This document shows positions 35,305 through 45,300 of a DNA stretch of 64,000 nt, one piece after another. Where the stretch lies: contig JAHHHL010000023.1 of the NCBI GenBank assembly GCA_019359375.1, positions 1 through 64,000 of the forward strand. Direction: 5' to 3'. Each line of letters begins with the position of its first letter. The stretch's first letter is position 1. The notes beneath the pieces are model-generated. The model was not told where the DNA came from, searched no databases, and saw nothing but the letters and a program-made list of their open reading frames with translations. Source of the stretch: Lyngbya sp. HA4199-MV5. Lineage in GTDB: Bacteria; Cyanobacteriota; Cyanobacteriia; Leptolyngbyales; Leptolyngbyaceae. The translations under genes and the position numbers were made by a program.

Positions 35305-38292
35305 ATGTCTGACGTTTTTATTTCCTACTCGCGTAAAGACAAAGCGTTTGTACAAACGTTGCATGCTGCACTGTGCAAGCAAGACTGCGATACCTGGGTT
35401 GATTGGGAAGATATTCCCCTCACGGCAGACTGGTGGGAAGAGATTGAGCGCGGTATTGAAAGGACAAACGCCTTTGTGTGCATCATTTCACCCGACTCGA
35501 TCGCCTCCAAAATTTGCGACAAAGAGCTGGAGTATGCCATTCAGCAAAACAAGCGCTTAGTGCCGATCGTGCGTCGTGAAGGCTTTGATCCTGAGCAGAT
35601 TCCATCGGCGTTGTCTCGCCATAACTGGCTCTTTTTTCGAGAACAGGATGATTTTGAGCAGGCATTTCAGTCGCTCCTAAAGGCGATTCACACCGATCTG
35701 GACTATGTACGATCGCACACACGCTTGCTGGAACGGGCGATCGAGTGGGAGCACCAGGAACGGGACGAAAGCTTTCTATTGCGGGGCAAAGATTTAGCCG
35801 AAGCCAGACAGTGGCTACTTCAAGGTGCTGCCAAAGATCCCCATCCCACAACCCTGCAAACCGATTATGTGTTGACCAGTGGCAAGGCAGAAACCGCTCG
35901 CCGTGAGGCTGAAATCAAACGTCAGCACGCCGAAATTAAGCAGCAGCGGGTCTGGCTTGGGTTGGTGTTGGCAGCATTAACCGTGGCAACCGGGCTGGGC
36001 ATTGTGGCATTCAGGCAGTACCAGGTGGCAAAAGAAGGCGAAATTAAAGCAGTGCTTGCTTCTTCTGAAGCGATGTTTGTCTCTAATCGTAAATTTGATG
36101 CGTTGATTGAGGTACTGCGAGCAGGCACGTTATTGAAAGGGTTATCGACTCAAAAGCCAGTGCTTCAGGCTCAGGTGCTGACCACACTTCAGCAAGCCGT
36201 GTATTGGGTCAGGCAGTCTGACAGTGTGCAGGCACACCAGAACGGCATTACTGATCTGGTGCTGAGTCCGAATGGGCAGACCCTTGCTTCTGCCAGTCGC
36301 GACGGTACGGTGAAGCTGTGGCGATCGAATGGTTCCTTTCTCCGTTCTCTAGACGGTCACACGGATGGCGTATGGGATGTCAATTTCAGCCGCGATGGTC
36401 AAACGATAGCCGCCTCCAGCCGCGATCGTACCAGCAAGCTCTGGCGCGTCGATGGTACGCTGATCACCACACTCAAAGGTCACACCGCCAGCGTTTGGGA
36501 AACGACCTTTAGCCCTAATGGTCAGGTGCTTGCGTCTGCCAGTGACGATGGACTGGTCAAACTGTGGAAGCCGGACGGAACGCTGATTAAAACGCTCAAA
36601 GCCCATCCCAATGGTGTAAAGGATGTCGTTTTTAGTCCCGATGGTCAATTTTTCCTGTCGGCAGGGGTAGACGGCACCATCAAGCGGTGGCAACCGGATG
36701 GCACGTTGTTATCCACGCTGCAAGGGCATCAAGCCGCGATTAAAAAAATCAGTTTTAGCCCCGATGGTCAGTTTTTTGCCTCTGCCAGCGCAGACAAAAC
36801 TGCCAGATTATGGCGACGAGACGGCACACTTGTAAAAGTGCTGTATGGTCACACTGCTGCGGTATCGGGAGTGGTGTTCAGCCCCGATCGACAGCTTCTC
36901 GCCACCATGAGCTACGACAAAACGGTTAAGCTCTGGAAGCTGGATGGCAAACTGGTGGCAACGCTGAGTGGACATCAGCACATTGTGCATGGGGTGGTTT
37001 TTAATGCTGACCGTCAAACGATCGCCACAGCCAGTAAAGATAAAACCATCAAGCTGTGGACGCGCCGTGGCACCCTTTTGGAAACGCTCACGGGACATAC
37101 CGACTGGGTCAATCGCGTCGTTTACAGCCAGGATGGTAAAACGCTGTATTCTGCCAGCGAAGACAAAACCATCAAGCGCTGGAGCTTTGATCAACCATTG
37201 CTGAAGCGTCTGAGGGGACATCAGGATGCCGTACAGAAAGTGGCTTTCAGCCCCAACGGGCAGTTTGTCGTCTCCAGTGGTGATGATGATACGCCCCAAC
37301 TCTGGCGATCGGACGGGACGCTCGTTGCACCGCTGAAAGGACATACAGGCGCGATCGCGAGTGTGCGCTTCAGCCCGGATAGTCAGACGATCGCCTCTAC
37401 AGGCGCAGACAAAACCGTCAAACTCTGGAACCTCGACGGCACTCTGCGAAAGACACTTACGGGCTATCAGGACACCGTTTGGGAAGCCCGCTATAGCCCC
37501 GATGGACAATTGCTGATCACTGCCAGCAACGATGGCACGGCTAAACTCTGGCAATCAGACGGTACACCGCTGACCACCCTCCGGCACCGCAGCAGTTTGT
37601 ATGATGCTCGATTTAGCCCGGATGGACAGTTGATTGCGACTGCCAACAGAGATGCTGTTGTTAAACTCTGGAAGCGAGATGGTACTTATTTAGCAACCCT
37701 TGAAGGACATACGGCTGCCGTTTACCGCGCTGTCTTCAGCCCAGATGGGCAGCTACTCGCATCAGCAGGCAAAGACGGCAGCGTGCGACTCTGGAAACGC
37801 GATGGCACGCCGCTAAAAACACTCAATGGACATCAGGGGTCTGTGTATCAGCTTGCTTTTAGCCCAGATGGACAAATCCTCGCGTCTTCCAGTGCCGACA
37901 ACACCGTGCGGCTGTGGCAGCAGGATGGCACTTTGCTGACGACCCTACAAGGACACAATGCCGAGGTTACCGATGTCAGCTTTAGCCCCGATGGGCAAAC
38001 CATTGCCTCTGCAAGCTACGACAACACCATCAAGCTTTGGAAACCCGACGGTACGCTGTTGAAAACCCTGCTAGGGCACGAAGGTGCGGTTGCCAATATC
38101 GCCTTTAGCCCGGATGGTAAATTGCTTGCATCCGCCAGCCATGATAAACAAGTGATGCTCTGGGATTGGAACTTAAATCTGGATGCGCTCATGGGGCATG
38201 GCTGTACCTGGTTGCATCAATATTTGACCAGCAATCCGACGGTGAAGGAGACCGATCGCCACCTCTGCGATGGCATAGCCGTGCGTCAGTGA
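35305..38292 (+). CDS. TIR-domain WD40-repeat protein, paralogue 1
   Basis: 995 residues. Residues 1-135 form a TIR domain (MSDVFISYSRKDKAF; WVDWEDIPLTADWWEEIERG), and E74 in CDKELEYA sits where NAD-cleaving TIR domains have their catalytic glutamate. A linker with charged helices leads to one hydrophobic segment (about 214-233, WLGLVLAALTVATGLGIVAF). I count 16 WD40 blades from about 315 to 960, each close to VxFSPDGQxIASASxDxTVKLW; they would form two propellers. The tail has a conserved GCTWLHQYLTSNP...LC motif. No NTPase domain and no TPR region. Probably a membrane-tethered sensor with an NADase or signalling effector; function is inferred from domain logic only. It is the first of three tandem paralogues. 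Confidence 0.9.
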   Translation: MSDVFISYSRKDKAFVQTLHAALCKQDCDTWVDWEDIPLTADWWEEIERGIERTNAFVCIISPDSIASKICDKELEYAIQQNKRLVPIVRREGFDPEQIPSALSRHNWLFFREQDDFEQAFQSLLKAIHTDLDYVRSHTRLLERAIEWEHQERDESFLLRGKDLAEARQWLLQGAAKDPHPTTLQTDYVLTSGKAETARREAEIKRQHAEIKQQRVWLGLVLAALTVATGLGIVAFRQYQVAKEGEIKAVLASSEAMFVSNRKFDALIEVLRAGTLLKGLSTQKPVLQAQVLTTLQQAVYWVRQSDSVQAHQNGITDLVLSPNGQTLASASRDGTVKLWRSNGSFLRSLDGHTDGVWDVNFSRDGQTIAASSRDRTSKLWRVDGTLITTLKGHTASVWETTFSPNGQVLASASDDGLVKLWKPDGTLIKTLKAHPNGVKDVVFSPDGQFFLSAGVDGTIKRWQPDGTLLSTLQGHQAAIKKISFSPDGQFFASASADKTARLWRRDGTLVKVLYGHTAAVSGVVFSPDRQLLATMSYDKTVKLWKLDGKLVATLSGHQHIVHGVVFNADRQTIATASKDKTIKLWTRRGTLLETLTGHTDWVNRVVYSQDGKTLYSASEDKTIKRWSFDQPLLKRLRGHQDAVQKVAFSPNGQFVVSSGDDDTPQLWRSDGTLVAPLKGHTGAIASVRFSPDSQTIASTGADKTVKLWNLDGTLRKTLTGYQDTVWEARYSPDGQLLITASNDGTAKLWQSDGTPLTTLRHRSSLYDARFSPDGQLIATANRDAVVKLWKRDGTYLATLEGHTAAVYRAVFSPDGQLLASAGKDGSVRLWKRDGTPLKTLNGHQGSVYQLAFSPDGQILASSSADNTVRLWQQDGTLLTTLQGHNAEVTDVSFSPDGQTIASASYDNTIKLWKPDGTLLKTLLGHEGAVANIAFSPDGKLLASASHDKQVMLWDWNLNLDALMGHGCTWLHQYLTSNPTVKETDRHLCDGIAVRQ

Positions 38293-38308
38293 GCGATCGC
38301 CCCCCAAG

Positions 38309-38371
38309 TTTCTCCGGAGCAAAAGCCTGTTACGGTGAAGCAAGCATTATCCTTTCTCTGGAGGTTGGAGC
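38309..38371 (+). promoter_or_regulatory. Leader of TIR-WD40 gene 2
   Basis: CTCCGGAG (38312-38319), then GCAAAAGCCTGTTACGGTG and TTTCTCTGGAGGTTGGAGC to the ATG. Almost base-for-base the same as the gene 3 leader, while the preceding gene's 3' end is not shared. Only 79 bp separate genes 1 and 2, so co-transcription is also possible. Confidence 0.55.
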
Positions 38372-41300
38372 ATGGCAGATGTGTTTATCTCCTACTCGCG
38401 CAAAGACAAGGATTTCGTCAAGACGCTGCATACGGCTCTGGCGAAGTGCGATCGCAATGCCTGGGTCGATTGGGAAGACATTCCCCTCACGGCTGACTGG
38501 TGGCAAGAAATTGAGCGCGGCATCGAAGCGGCGGATACGTTTGTCTTTGTCGTCAGTGCCGATTCGGTGGCTTCCAGGGTGTGCAATCAAGAGATTGACC
38601 ATGCCGTGAAGCACCACAAGCGCTTTGTCCCGGTCGTCCGCCGCGATAACTTTGACCGACCACAGGCTCATGAGGCGCTGAGACGACACAACTGGCTCTT
38701 TTTTCGGGAAGAAGACGACTTTGACCAGGCGTTTCAGTCGCTGTTGGAGGCGATCGACACCGACCTGGAGCATGTGCGGCAGCATACACGAATCTTAGTG
38801 CGGGCGATCGAGTGGGACACCCAACAGCGCAACCCTGACTTGCTGCTCCGGGGGAGTGAACTCGACGCAGTGATCCAGTGGATCACCCAGAATGCTGAGA
38901 AGGAGCCGCGATCGACCCAGGTTCAGCGCGAGTACATTGATGCCAGTCGCAGAGCGGAAAGCGATCGTCAGGAGGCTGAAATTCAGCGGCAGCAGCAGGA
39001 AATTCGCAAACAGCGTCGATGGTTGGGTGCGGTCACAGTCGCGCTGCTGGTTGCCAGTGGCTTGGGGCTGCTGGCATTCACTCAATACCAGACAGCAGAA
39101 ACTCGTCGTAAACAAATTGAGCTGAGCCAGATTGAAACCCTCAGCATGTCTGCAGATGCCTTTTTGACGGCAAATCAGGGGCTAGATGGGCTAATGCAGG
39201 GTTTGAGAGCTGCCCGCAAGCTGCAAACCATTGAGGGGGTTACTGACGACACGAGATGGCAAGTGATGGCGGCGCTACAGCAGGCACTCAACAAGATGCG
39301 CGAACGCAACCGCTTTGAGGGGCATCAGGATCAGGTTTTTAGGGTGATCTTCAGTCCCGATGGTCGTACGATCGCCTCTGCGAGTAGAGACAACACCGCC
39401 AAACTCTGGAATTTAGAAGGGAAACTTCTGACAAAGTTGCAAGCACACACAGACCCCGTGATCTGGATCAGCTTCAGCCCCGATGGTCAGACGATCGCCA
39501 CTGCCAGCGGCGATCACACCATCAAACTTTGGAGGCGAGATGGAAAACTCGTTCGTACCTTGAAGGGGCATACAGACGAAGTTTTTAGCGTCAACTTTAG
39601 CCCCAATGGTCAGCAGTTGGTGTCTGGCAGTCGAGACGGCACCATCAAATTCTGGACGCTGGACGGTCGATCGCTCAAGAGTATCGATGCTCATGCAGGC
39701 GGGGTCTGGAATGCCAGTTTTAGCCCCGATGGCAAATTGCTGGTATCTGCTGGAAGGGACAACACGGTAAAGCTTTGGCGGGCATCAGGCGAACTGCTCA
39801 AAACCTTCGCGGGTCATACCAATAACGTCATCCGTACAACATTCAGCCCTGATGGCAAACTGATTGCGTCGAGCGATTTGGATAGCATCATTAAGCTCTG
39901 GAACCTGGACGGTAAGGAGATAGCATCGATCAACGGACATCGCACCAGTGAAATTTGGGGCTTAAGCTTCAGCCCAGACGGACGATCGTTGGTTTCTGCG
40001 GGTGAAGATGGCACAGTGAAACGCTGGAGTGCGGAGGGGAAGGAACTTGAAACGCTGGGAACCTTTGATACGCCCATTGCGAGTGTCGGCTTTAGCCCAG
40101 ACGGACGGCTGCTGGCTCTTGGCAGTCGAGACAATACCGTCCGACTGTGGAACGTGAACCGCCCTGTGTTGAAGCATAACGCGACCATCAACGATGTCAG
40201 GTTTAGCCCGGATAATCAACGACTGGCGACTGCCAGCAACGATAAAACAGTCAAACTTTGGAGTGTGGACGGAGCTTTTTTGAAAACGCTCAGAGGCTAT
40301 GACGCGCCTGTAGATTGGGTTAGCTTCACCCCAGATAGCAAGATTATTAATTCAGCCACTCGCTTTGGTACGACTAAGCTCTGGAGTCAAGCGGGTCAGG
40401 CGCTCAAAGTTCCAAAGGGTCAGGGTGGAGAGCGTAAACGGGTCAGTTTTAGCCCCGATGGGCAAACGATCGCGCTAGGAAACGACGATGGCAAGGTCAA
40501 GCTTTTAGATCTTAAGCGCACCCCATTAGTTGAGTTTGAGGCAAGTAAGACGCAGATTAATCGGATTAGTTTCAGTCCTGACGGCACAATCATTGCGGTG
40601 CCCAGCAGAGACGGCATCATTACACTTTGGAATCGGGCAGGTAAACAACTGGCAACCTTGAGAGGACATACGGCTGCGGTTCGATACGTTATTTTTAGCC
40701 CCGATGGTAAAACCCTTGCTTCTGCCAGTCGAGATAAAACCCTAAAGCTTTGGAATTTGGATGGGAAAGAACTCAAAACGTTGAGAGGGCACACCAGCCA
40801 AATTAGCCAGGTCGCTTTTAGCCCGGATGGCACCATGATTGCTTCGAGTGCCGATCGCGTTGTCAAGCTGTGGAACCGAGATGGCAAAGAATTGGCAACG
40901 CTGAAAGGGCATGATGACACCGTTTGGGGCTTAAGCTTTAGCCCGGATGGTAAAACGCTGGCAACGGCTGGTCAGGACGACATCGCGATGCTGTGGAGTT
41001 TAGATTTCGACACGCTGCTGGTGCATACCTGCCACTGGCTCAGCAATTACCTGAAGACCAATCCAAATGTGACCGATCGCGATCGCCAACTCTGCAATGG
41101 CGTAGAACGAGACTGGATCGCCGAAGGTGAGGAACTGGCAAGGGCAGGTGATGTTGATGGTGCCACTCATCGCTTTCAGGAGGCACTCAAGCGTAAGCCT
41201 AAGTTGAAATTTGATCCCAAACTCAAAGCACAACAGCTTGCCGCTGTCATCCCACTCGACCAGGGTGAAGAACTCGCCATCAATGGCGATTTAGACGGTG

Positions 41301-41809
41301 CTGCGGCAAAATTCCGCACTGCTTTAGAACGATTTCCCAGCTTGAACTTTGAGCCTCAAATCAAAGCCAGACAAAGCGCCGCGATCGCCTTAATAGACAA
41401 AGCTGAAAGCCTGGTTAACAAGAGCGACGTTGAGCAGGCATTTCCCGTCTACGCCAAAGCGCAGCAGCTTGACCCAACGGTCGAAATCTCTGCCGATGCC
41501 TGGAACAATCTTTGCTGGTTTGGGGCACTCAAAGGCTACGCCACAAAAGTCCTGGATGCCTGCGAGAAAGGCGTTGCCCTTGCCCCAGATGATGCCAACA
41601 TTTGGGATAGTCGTGGGCTTGCGAGAGCGTTAACGGGCAACTTTGAGGGCGCGATCGACGATTTCCAGGTCTATGTCAAGTGGCTTGATGTAAACGGCAG
41701 CAAATTGCCTGACATCCAGAAACAGAAAGCCGATCGTCAGCGCTGGATTAAGGAACTTCGCGCAGGTAGAAACCCCTTCACGCCCGAAGAACTGAGGCGA
41801 CAGCTTTAA
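38372..41809 (+). CDS. TIR-domain WD40-repeat TPR-like protein, paralogue 2
   Basis: 1145 residues: TIR domain (1-130, MADVFISYSRKDKDFVKTLH, catalytic-position E74 in CNQEIDHA), a charged linker, one hydrophobic segment (about 211-230, WLGAVTVALLVASGLGLLAF), 14 WD40 blades (about 310-890), the HTCHWLSNYLKTNP...LCNG motif, and a C-terminal TPR-like region (about 915-1140: EELARAGDVDGATHRFQEAL; EELAINGDLDGAAAKFRTAL). The last part contains SEL1/TPR-like helices DACEKGVALAPDDANIWDSR. The architecture suggests binding of a ligand by propellers and TPRs that controls the TIR enzyme. The TIR part is nearly identical to paralogue 3; the propellers are not. Confidence 0.9.
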   Translation: MADVFISYSRKDKDFVKTLHTALAKCDRNAWVDWEDIPLTADWWQEIERGIEAADTFVFVVSADSVASRVCNQEIDHAVKHHKRFVPVVRRDNFDRPQAHEALRRHNWLFFREEDDFDQAFQSLLEAIDTDLEHVRQHTRILVRAIEWDTQQRNPDLLLRGSELDAVIQWITQNAEKEPRSTQVQREYIDASRRAESDRQEAEIQRQQQEIRKQRRWLGAVTVALLVASGLGLLAFTQYQTAETRRKQIELSQIETLSMSADAFLTANQGLDGLMQGLRAARKLQTIEGVTDDTRWQVMAALQQALNKMRERNRFEGHQDQVFRVIFSPDGRTIASASRDNTAKLWNLEGKLLTKLQAHTDPVIWISFSPDGQTIATASGDHTIKLWRRDGKLVRTLKGHTDEVFSVNFSPNGQQLVSGSRDGTIKFWTLDGRSLKSIDAHAGGVWNASFSPDGKLLVSAGRDNTVKLWRASGELLKTFAGHTNNVIRTTFSPDGKLIASSDLDSIIKLWNLDGKEIASINGHRTSEIWGLSFSPDGRSLVSAGEDGTVKRWSAEGKELETLGTFDTPIASVGFSPDGRLLALGSRDNTVRLWNVNRPVLKHNATINDVRFSPDNQRLATASNDKTVKLWSVDGAFLKTLRGYDAPVDWVSFTPDSKIINSATRFGTTKLWSQAGQALKVPKGQGGERKRVSFSPDGQTIALGNDDGKVKLLDLKRTPLVEFEASKTQINRISFSPDGTIIAVPSRDGIITLWNRAGKQLATLRGHTAAVRYVIFSPDGKTLASASRDKTLKLWNLDGKELKTLRGHTSQISQVAFSPDGTMIASSADRVVKLWNRDGKELATLKGHDDTVWGLSFSPDGKTLATAGQDDIAMLWSLDFDTLLVHTCHWLSNYLKTNPNVTDRDRQLCNGVERDWIAEGEELARAGDVDGATHRFQEALKRKPKLKFDPKLKAQQLAAVIPLDQGEELAINGDLDGAAAKFRTALERFPSLNFEPQIKARQSAAIALIDKAESLVNKSDVEQAFPVYAKAQQLDPTVEISADAWNNLCWFGALKGYATKVLDACEKGVALAPDDANIWDSRGLARALTGNFEGAIDDFQVYVKWLDVNGSKLPDIQKQKADRQRWIKELRAGRNPFTPEELRRQL

Positions 41810-41935
41810 CTGATACCAGCGGCTATCTGTAGGGGTAGCTCTTGCGATCAAACAGCCGCAAAGCCAATCACGTATTGTCTAAACTCGCCCCTCGACTGAC
41901 CGTGTTTGCAGGAAGCCCTGCTTAAATCGGTATCA
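41810..41935. other. Spacer framed by an inverted repeat
   Basis: CTGATACC (about 41810-41817) just after the stop codon of paralogue 2 and GGTATCAG (41929-41936) frame about 110 bp of unassigned sequence before the 21-bp minisatellite. Confidence 0.4.
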
Positions 41936-42312
41936 GATTGCATCCAAGCACCCGCTTTCTTGCAACAAACATGCATTGCCGAAGCTTCAACATTCAGCGA
42001 CACAGCTCAAAGACTCAACGACGAGGCTTGATCATTCACAAACGAAGCTTCAACATTCAGCGACACAGCTCAAAGACTCAACGACGAGGCTCCAACACTC
42101 AACGACGAAACTTGATCATTCAGCGACAAAGCTCCAACACTCAACGACGAGGTTCAAAGACTCAACAACGAAGCTCCAACACTCAACGACGAGGTTCAAA
42201 GACTCAACAGCGAGGTTCAAAGACTCAACGACGAACCTTGGAACATCGTGCGTGAAACCTGGAGCTTCAACGATGAACCTCAGAGCTTGAGTACGCAAGT
42301 ACGATCGCCCCC
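41936..42312. repeat. 21-bp minisatellite, copy A (upstream of TIR-WD40 gene 3)
   Basis: Twelve clear 21-bp units from 41981 to 42232, types GAAGCTTCAACATTCAGCGAC and GAGGTTCAAAGACTCAACGAC, with three decayed units to about 42290. Two of three plus frames stay open without an ATG. One frame would read as coiled-coil heptads (LNDEVQR), so it may be the remnant of a coiled-coil gene. A related copy with the same end sequence lies at 46018-46345. Confidence 0.85.
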
Positions 42313-42315
42313 CCT

Positions 42316-42394
42316 ATTTCTCCGGAGCAAGTTTCTCCGGAGCAAAAGCCTGTTACGGTGAAGCAAGCTTTATCCTTTCTCTGGAGATTGGAGC
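42316..42394 (+). promoter_or_regulatory. Leader of TIR-WD40 gene 3 with two CTCCGGAG boxes
   Basis: CTCCGGAG at 42320-42327 and again at 42335-42342, a 15-bp duplication (TTTCTCCGGAGCAAG). The rest matches the gene 2 leader through GCAAAAGCCTGTTACGGTG and the RBS region CTGGAGATTGGAGC. Confidence 0.55.
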
Positions 42395-45300
42395 ATGGCA
42401 GATGTGTTTATCTCCTACTCGCGCAAAGACAAGGATTTCGTCAAGACGCTGCATACGGCTCTGGCAAAGTGCGATCGTGATGCGTGGGTCGATTGGGAAG
42501 ACATTCCCCTCACGGCTGACTGGTGGCAAGAAATTGAGCGCGGCATCGAAGCGGCGGATACGTTTGTCTTTGTCGTCAGTGCTGATTCGGTTGCTTCCAG
42601 GGTGTGCAATCAAGAGATTGACCATGCCGTGAAGCATCACAAGCGCTTTGTCCCAGTCGTTCGCCGCGATGATTTTGACCGACCCCAGGCACATGAGGCA
42701 CTAAGACGGCACAACTGGCTGTTCTTTCGAGACGACGACGACTTTGACCAGGCATTTCAATCGTTGCTCGACGCGATCGACCTGGATCTGGAACATGTCC
42801 ACGCCCATACACGGCTGCTGGTGCGCGCGATCGAGTGGAACGAGAAAAAGCAGGACGATAGCTTTTTACTGCGCGGAAGTGACCTCAAAGCCGCTAGCGG
42901 TTGGCTCAGCCTGGGCACCGACAAAGACCCCAAACCCACAGCTCTGCAAACCCAGTACATTCTTGCCAGCGGTAAAGCCGAAATTCAGCGTCAGCGACAA
43001 ACAAGTCTCATTTCTATCGTGGGCTTTGTAGGTGCGATCGGTCTTGCGCTTCTCGCCTTGACTCAATACCAACAGGCAGAACAACGCCGCCTTGATGCTG
43101 AAAAAGGACAAATGGTGGCGCTGAGTGCCTCCTCGCGCGCCTATCTCTCATCGAATCAAGACATTGAAGCGCTGATTGACGCACTCAAACTGGGGCAACA
43201 GCTCAAACGCGTACCTAAAGTGGATGCCACGACTCGCAGTCAAGCCGTGACTGCCTTGCAGCAAGTCGTGTATACAGCGAAAGAGCGCAACCGTTTAGAA
43301 GGGCATACCGATTGGATTCGTCGGGTCAGTTACAGCAGCGATGGGCAAACAATCGCCACTGGCAGTGATGACAAAACGGTCAAACTCTGGAAACCAGACG
43401 GAACATTGCTCAAAACATTGAAAGGGAATCACAGCTCTGTTCTTGCAGTTAGCCTTAGCCCAAATGGTCAGATTGTCGCGTCAAGTGACTGGAATGACAA
43501 CGCCGTTACACTAAGGAACCGGGACGGCAAGCTGCTGCGGAAATTGAAGGGTCACGAGGAAGATATTGATGACATTCAATTCAGCCCCGACGGTCGTACC
43601 CTTGCCGCTGCGAGTAGCGATGGGATAGTCAAACTCTGGACGGTCGATGGTACGCTGCTCAAAACACTTAAAGGACATGACGATAGCGTCAAGTGTGTTC
43701 AGTTCAGCCCGAATGGACAAACGATCGCGACAGCTAGCAATGACAGAACCGTCAAACTCTGGACAGTCGGTGGTACCTTGCTCAGAACCTTTACCGGACA
43801 CAGGGATTGGGTCAACGGTGTCAGCTTTAGCCCGGATGGTCAAACGATCGCCACTGCCAGTGACGATCGCACCGTTAAACTTTGGAATCTCAACGGAACG
43901 ATCATCAAAACGCTGAGAGGGCATACGAGTGATGTGAGAGCAGTCAGCTTCAGCCCGGATGGACAGAAAATTGCGACAGCGGGTGAGGACAAGTCGATTA
44001 AACTCTGGAAACCAGACGGAACGCTGCTGGCAACGCTGAAAGGACATAGCGATCGTGTCTTTGACGTTCGCTTTAGCCCCAAAGGTGACAGACTCATATC
44101 TAGCAGTGGTGATGGCACCGCAAAACTCTGGCAGTTAACCAACACGTTGCTACCAACTCTCAAAGGTCACGATCTAGGAATCAACAGTATTAGTTTCAGC
44201 CCGGATGGACAGATGGTTGTCACGGTTGGCGCAGACAAAACAGCGAAGCTATGGCAGCTTAATGGCAATTTGTTGAAAACCCTGACTGGTCATCTTGACG
44301 GGATTAATGATGTGAGCGTTAGCCCAGATAGTCAAACCATTGCGACTGCCAGTGCCGACAAAACCATTAAACTTTGGCAGCGCGATGGCACCCTACTCAA
44401 AACCCTTCCGGGGCACCAAGAATTAGTCAGCACAGTGAGCTTCAGACCCGATAGTCAAACGCTGCTGTCACTCAGCGACGATCGCACCGCAAAGCTTTGG
44501 AAGCTGGATGGTACACTGCTCCATACCTTCAAAGGACCGCGTGATTGGGCAGGCTGGAGTCCCCGCTTTAGCCCCGATGGAGAAATGCTTGCAACCCTGA
44601 AAGCCAGCCTCGTTAAACTTTGGAAACTCGACGGGACGCTGCTGACAACCCTGAAAGGGCATAAAGCAGATGTCCATACGGTAAGCTTCAGCCCGGATGG
44701 ACAAACGATCGCATCCGGTAGCTGGGATCGGACTGCTAAACTTTGGCGACGAGATGGTACGTTGCTGGCAACCCTTAAAGGACATAGTGCTGCCGTTTCC
44801 AGCATTAGCTTTAGCCCCGACAGCCAACGCGTTGTTACAACCAGCAACGACAATACAGTCAAGCTCTGGCAGCAGGATGGCACACTGCTGCTAACGCTAC
44901 CGGGGCAGAGTGACTCACTCTGGGGCGCAAAGTTCAGCCCTGATGGCAACCGCATTGCGTTTACCGGGAGGGACAAGCTGGTGACGATGTGGGATCTAGC
45001 CGCTTTCAACTCACTCGAAACCTTGTTGCAACAAGGCTGCCATTCGCTGCGAGATTATCTGATCGCCCATCCCACGGTCCTGGTCGATTTAGAGGTCTGT
45101 CAAACGTCAGAAAATCTGGTGGCAGCCGGAACCACGTTCGCCAAAGCCGAAAATGTTCCAGCGGCAGTAGCGTTCTTCCGCAAAGCCTTGCAGCAAAACT
45201 CTGGTTTATCCCTAAACCCTGACAGCGAAGCGCAACGACTGGCGACACAAGGAAAAGCACAACGACTGGTCGAGGAAGGACAAGATCTGGCACAAGATGA

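Noticed and set aside
41938-42298. Open frames of about 60-105 codons through the 21-bp repeat on both strands
   Set aside because: Period 21 repeats are open in several frames automatically. The best forward frames start with TTG and end in repeat-edge sequence without RBS, so they are treated as minisatellite.
41936-42312. Possible CRISPR array
   Set aside because: Units are contiguous and similar throughout, without unique spacers, and no cas genes are near.
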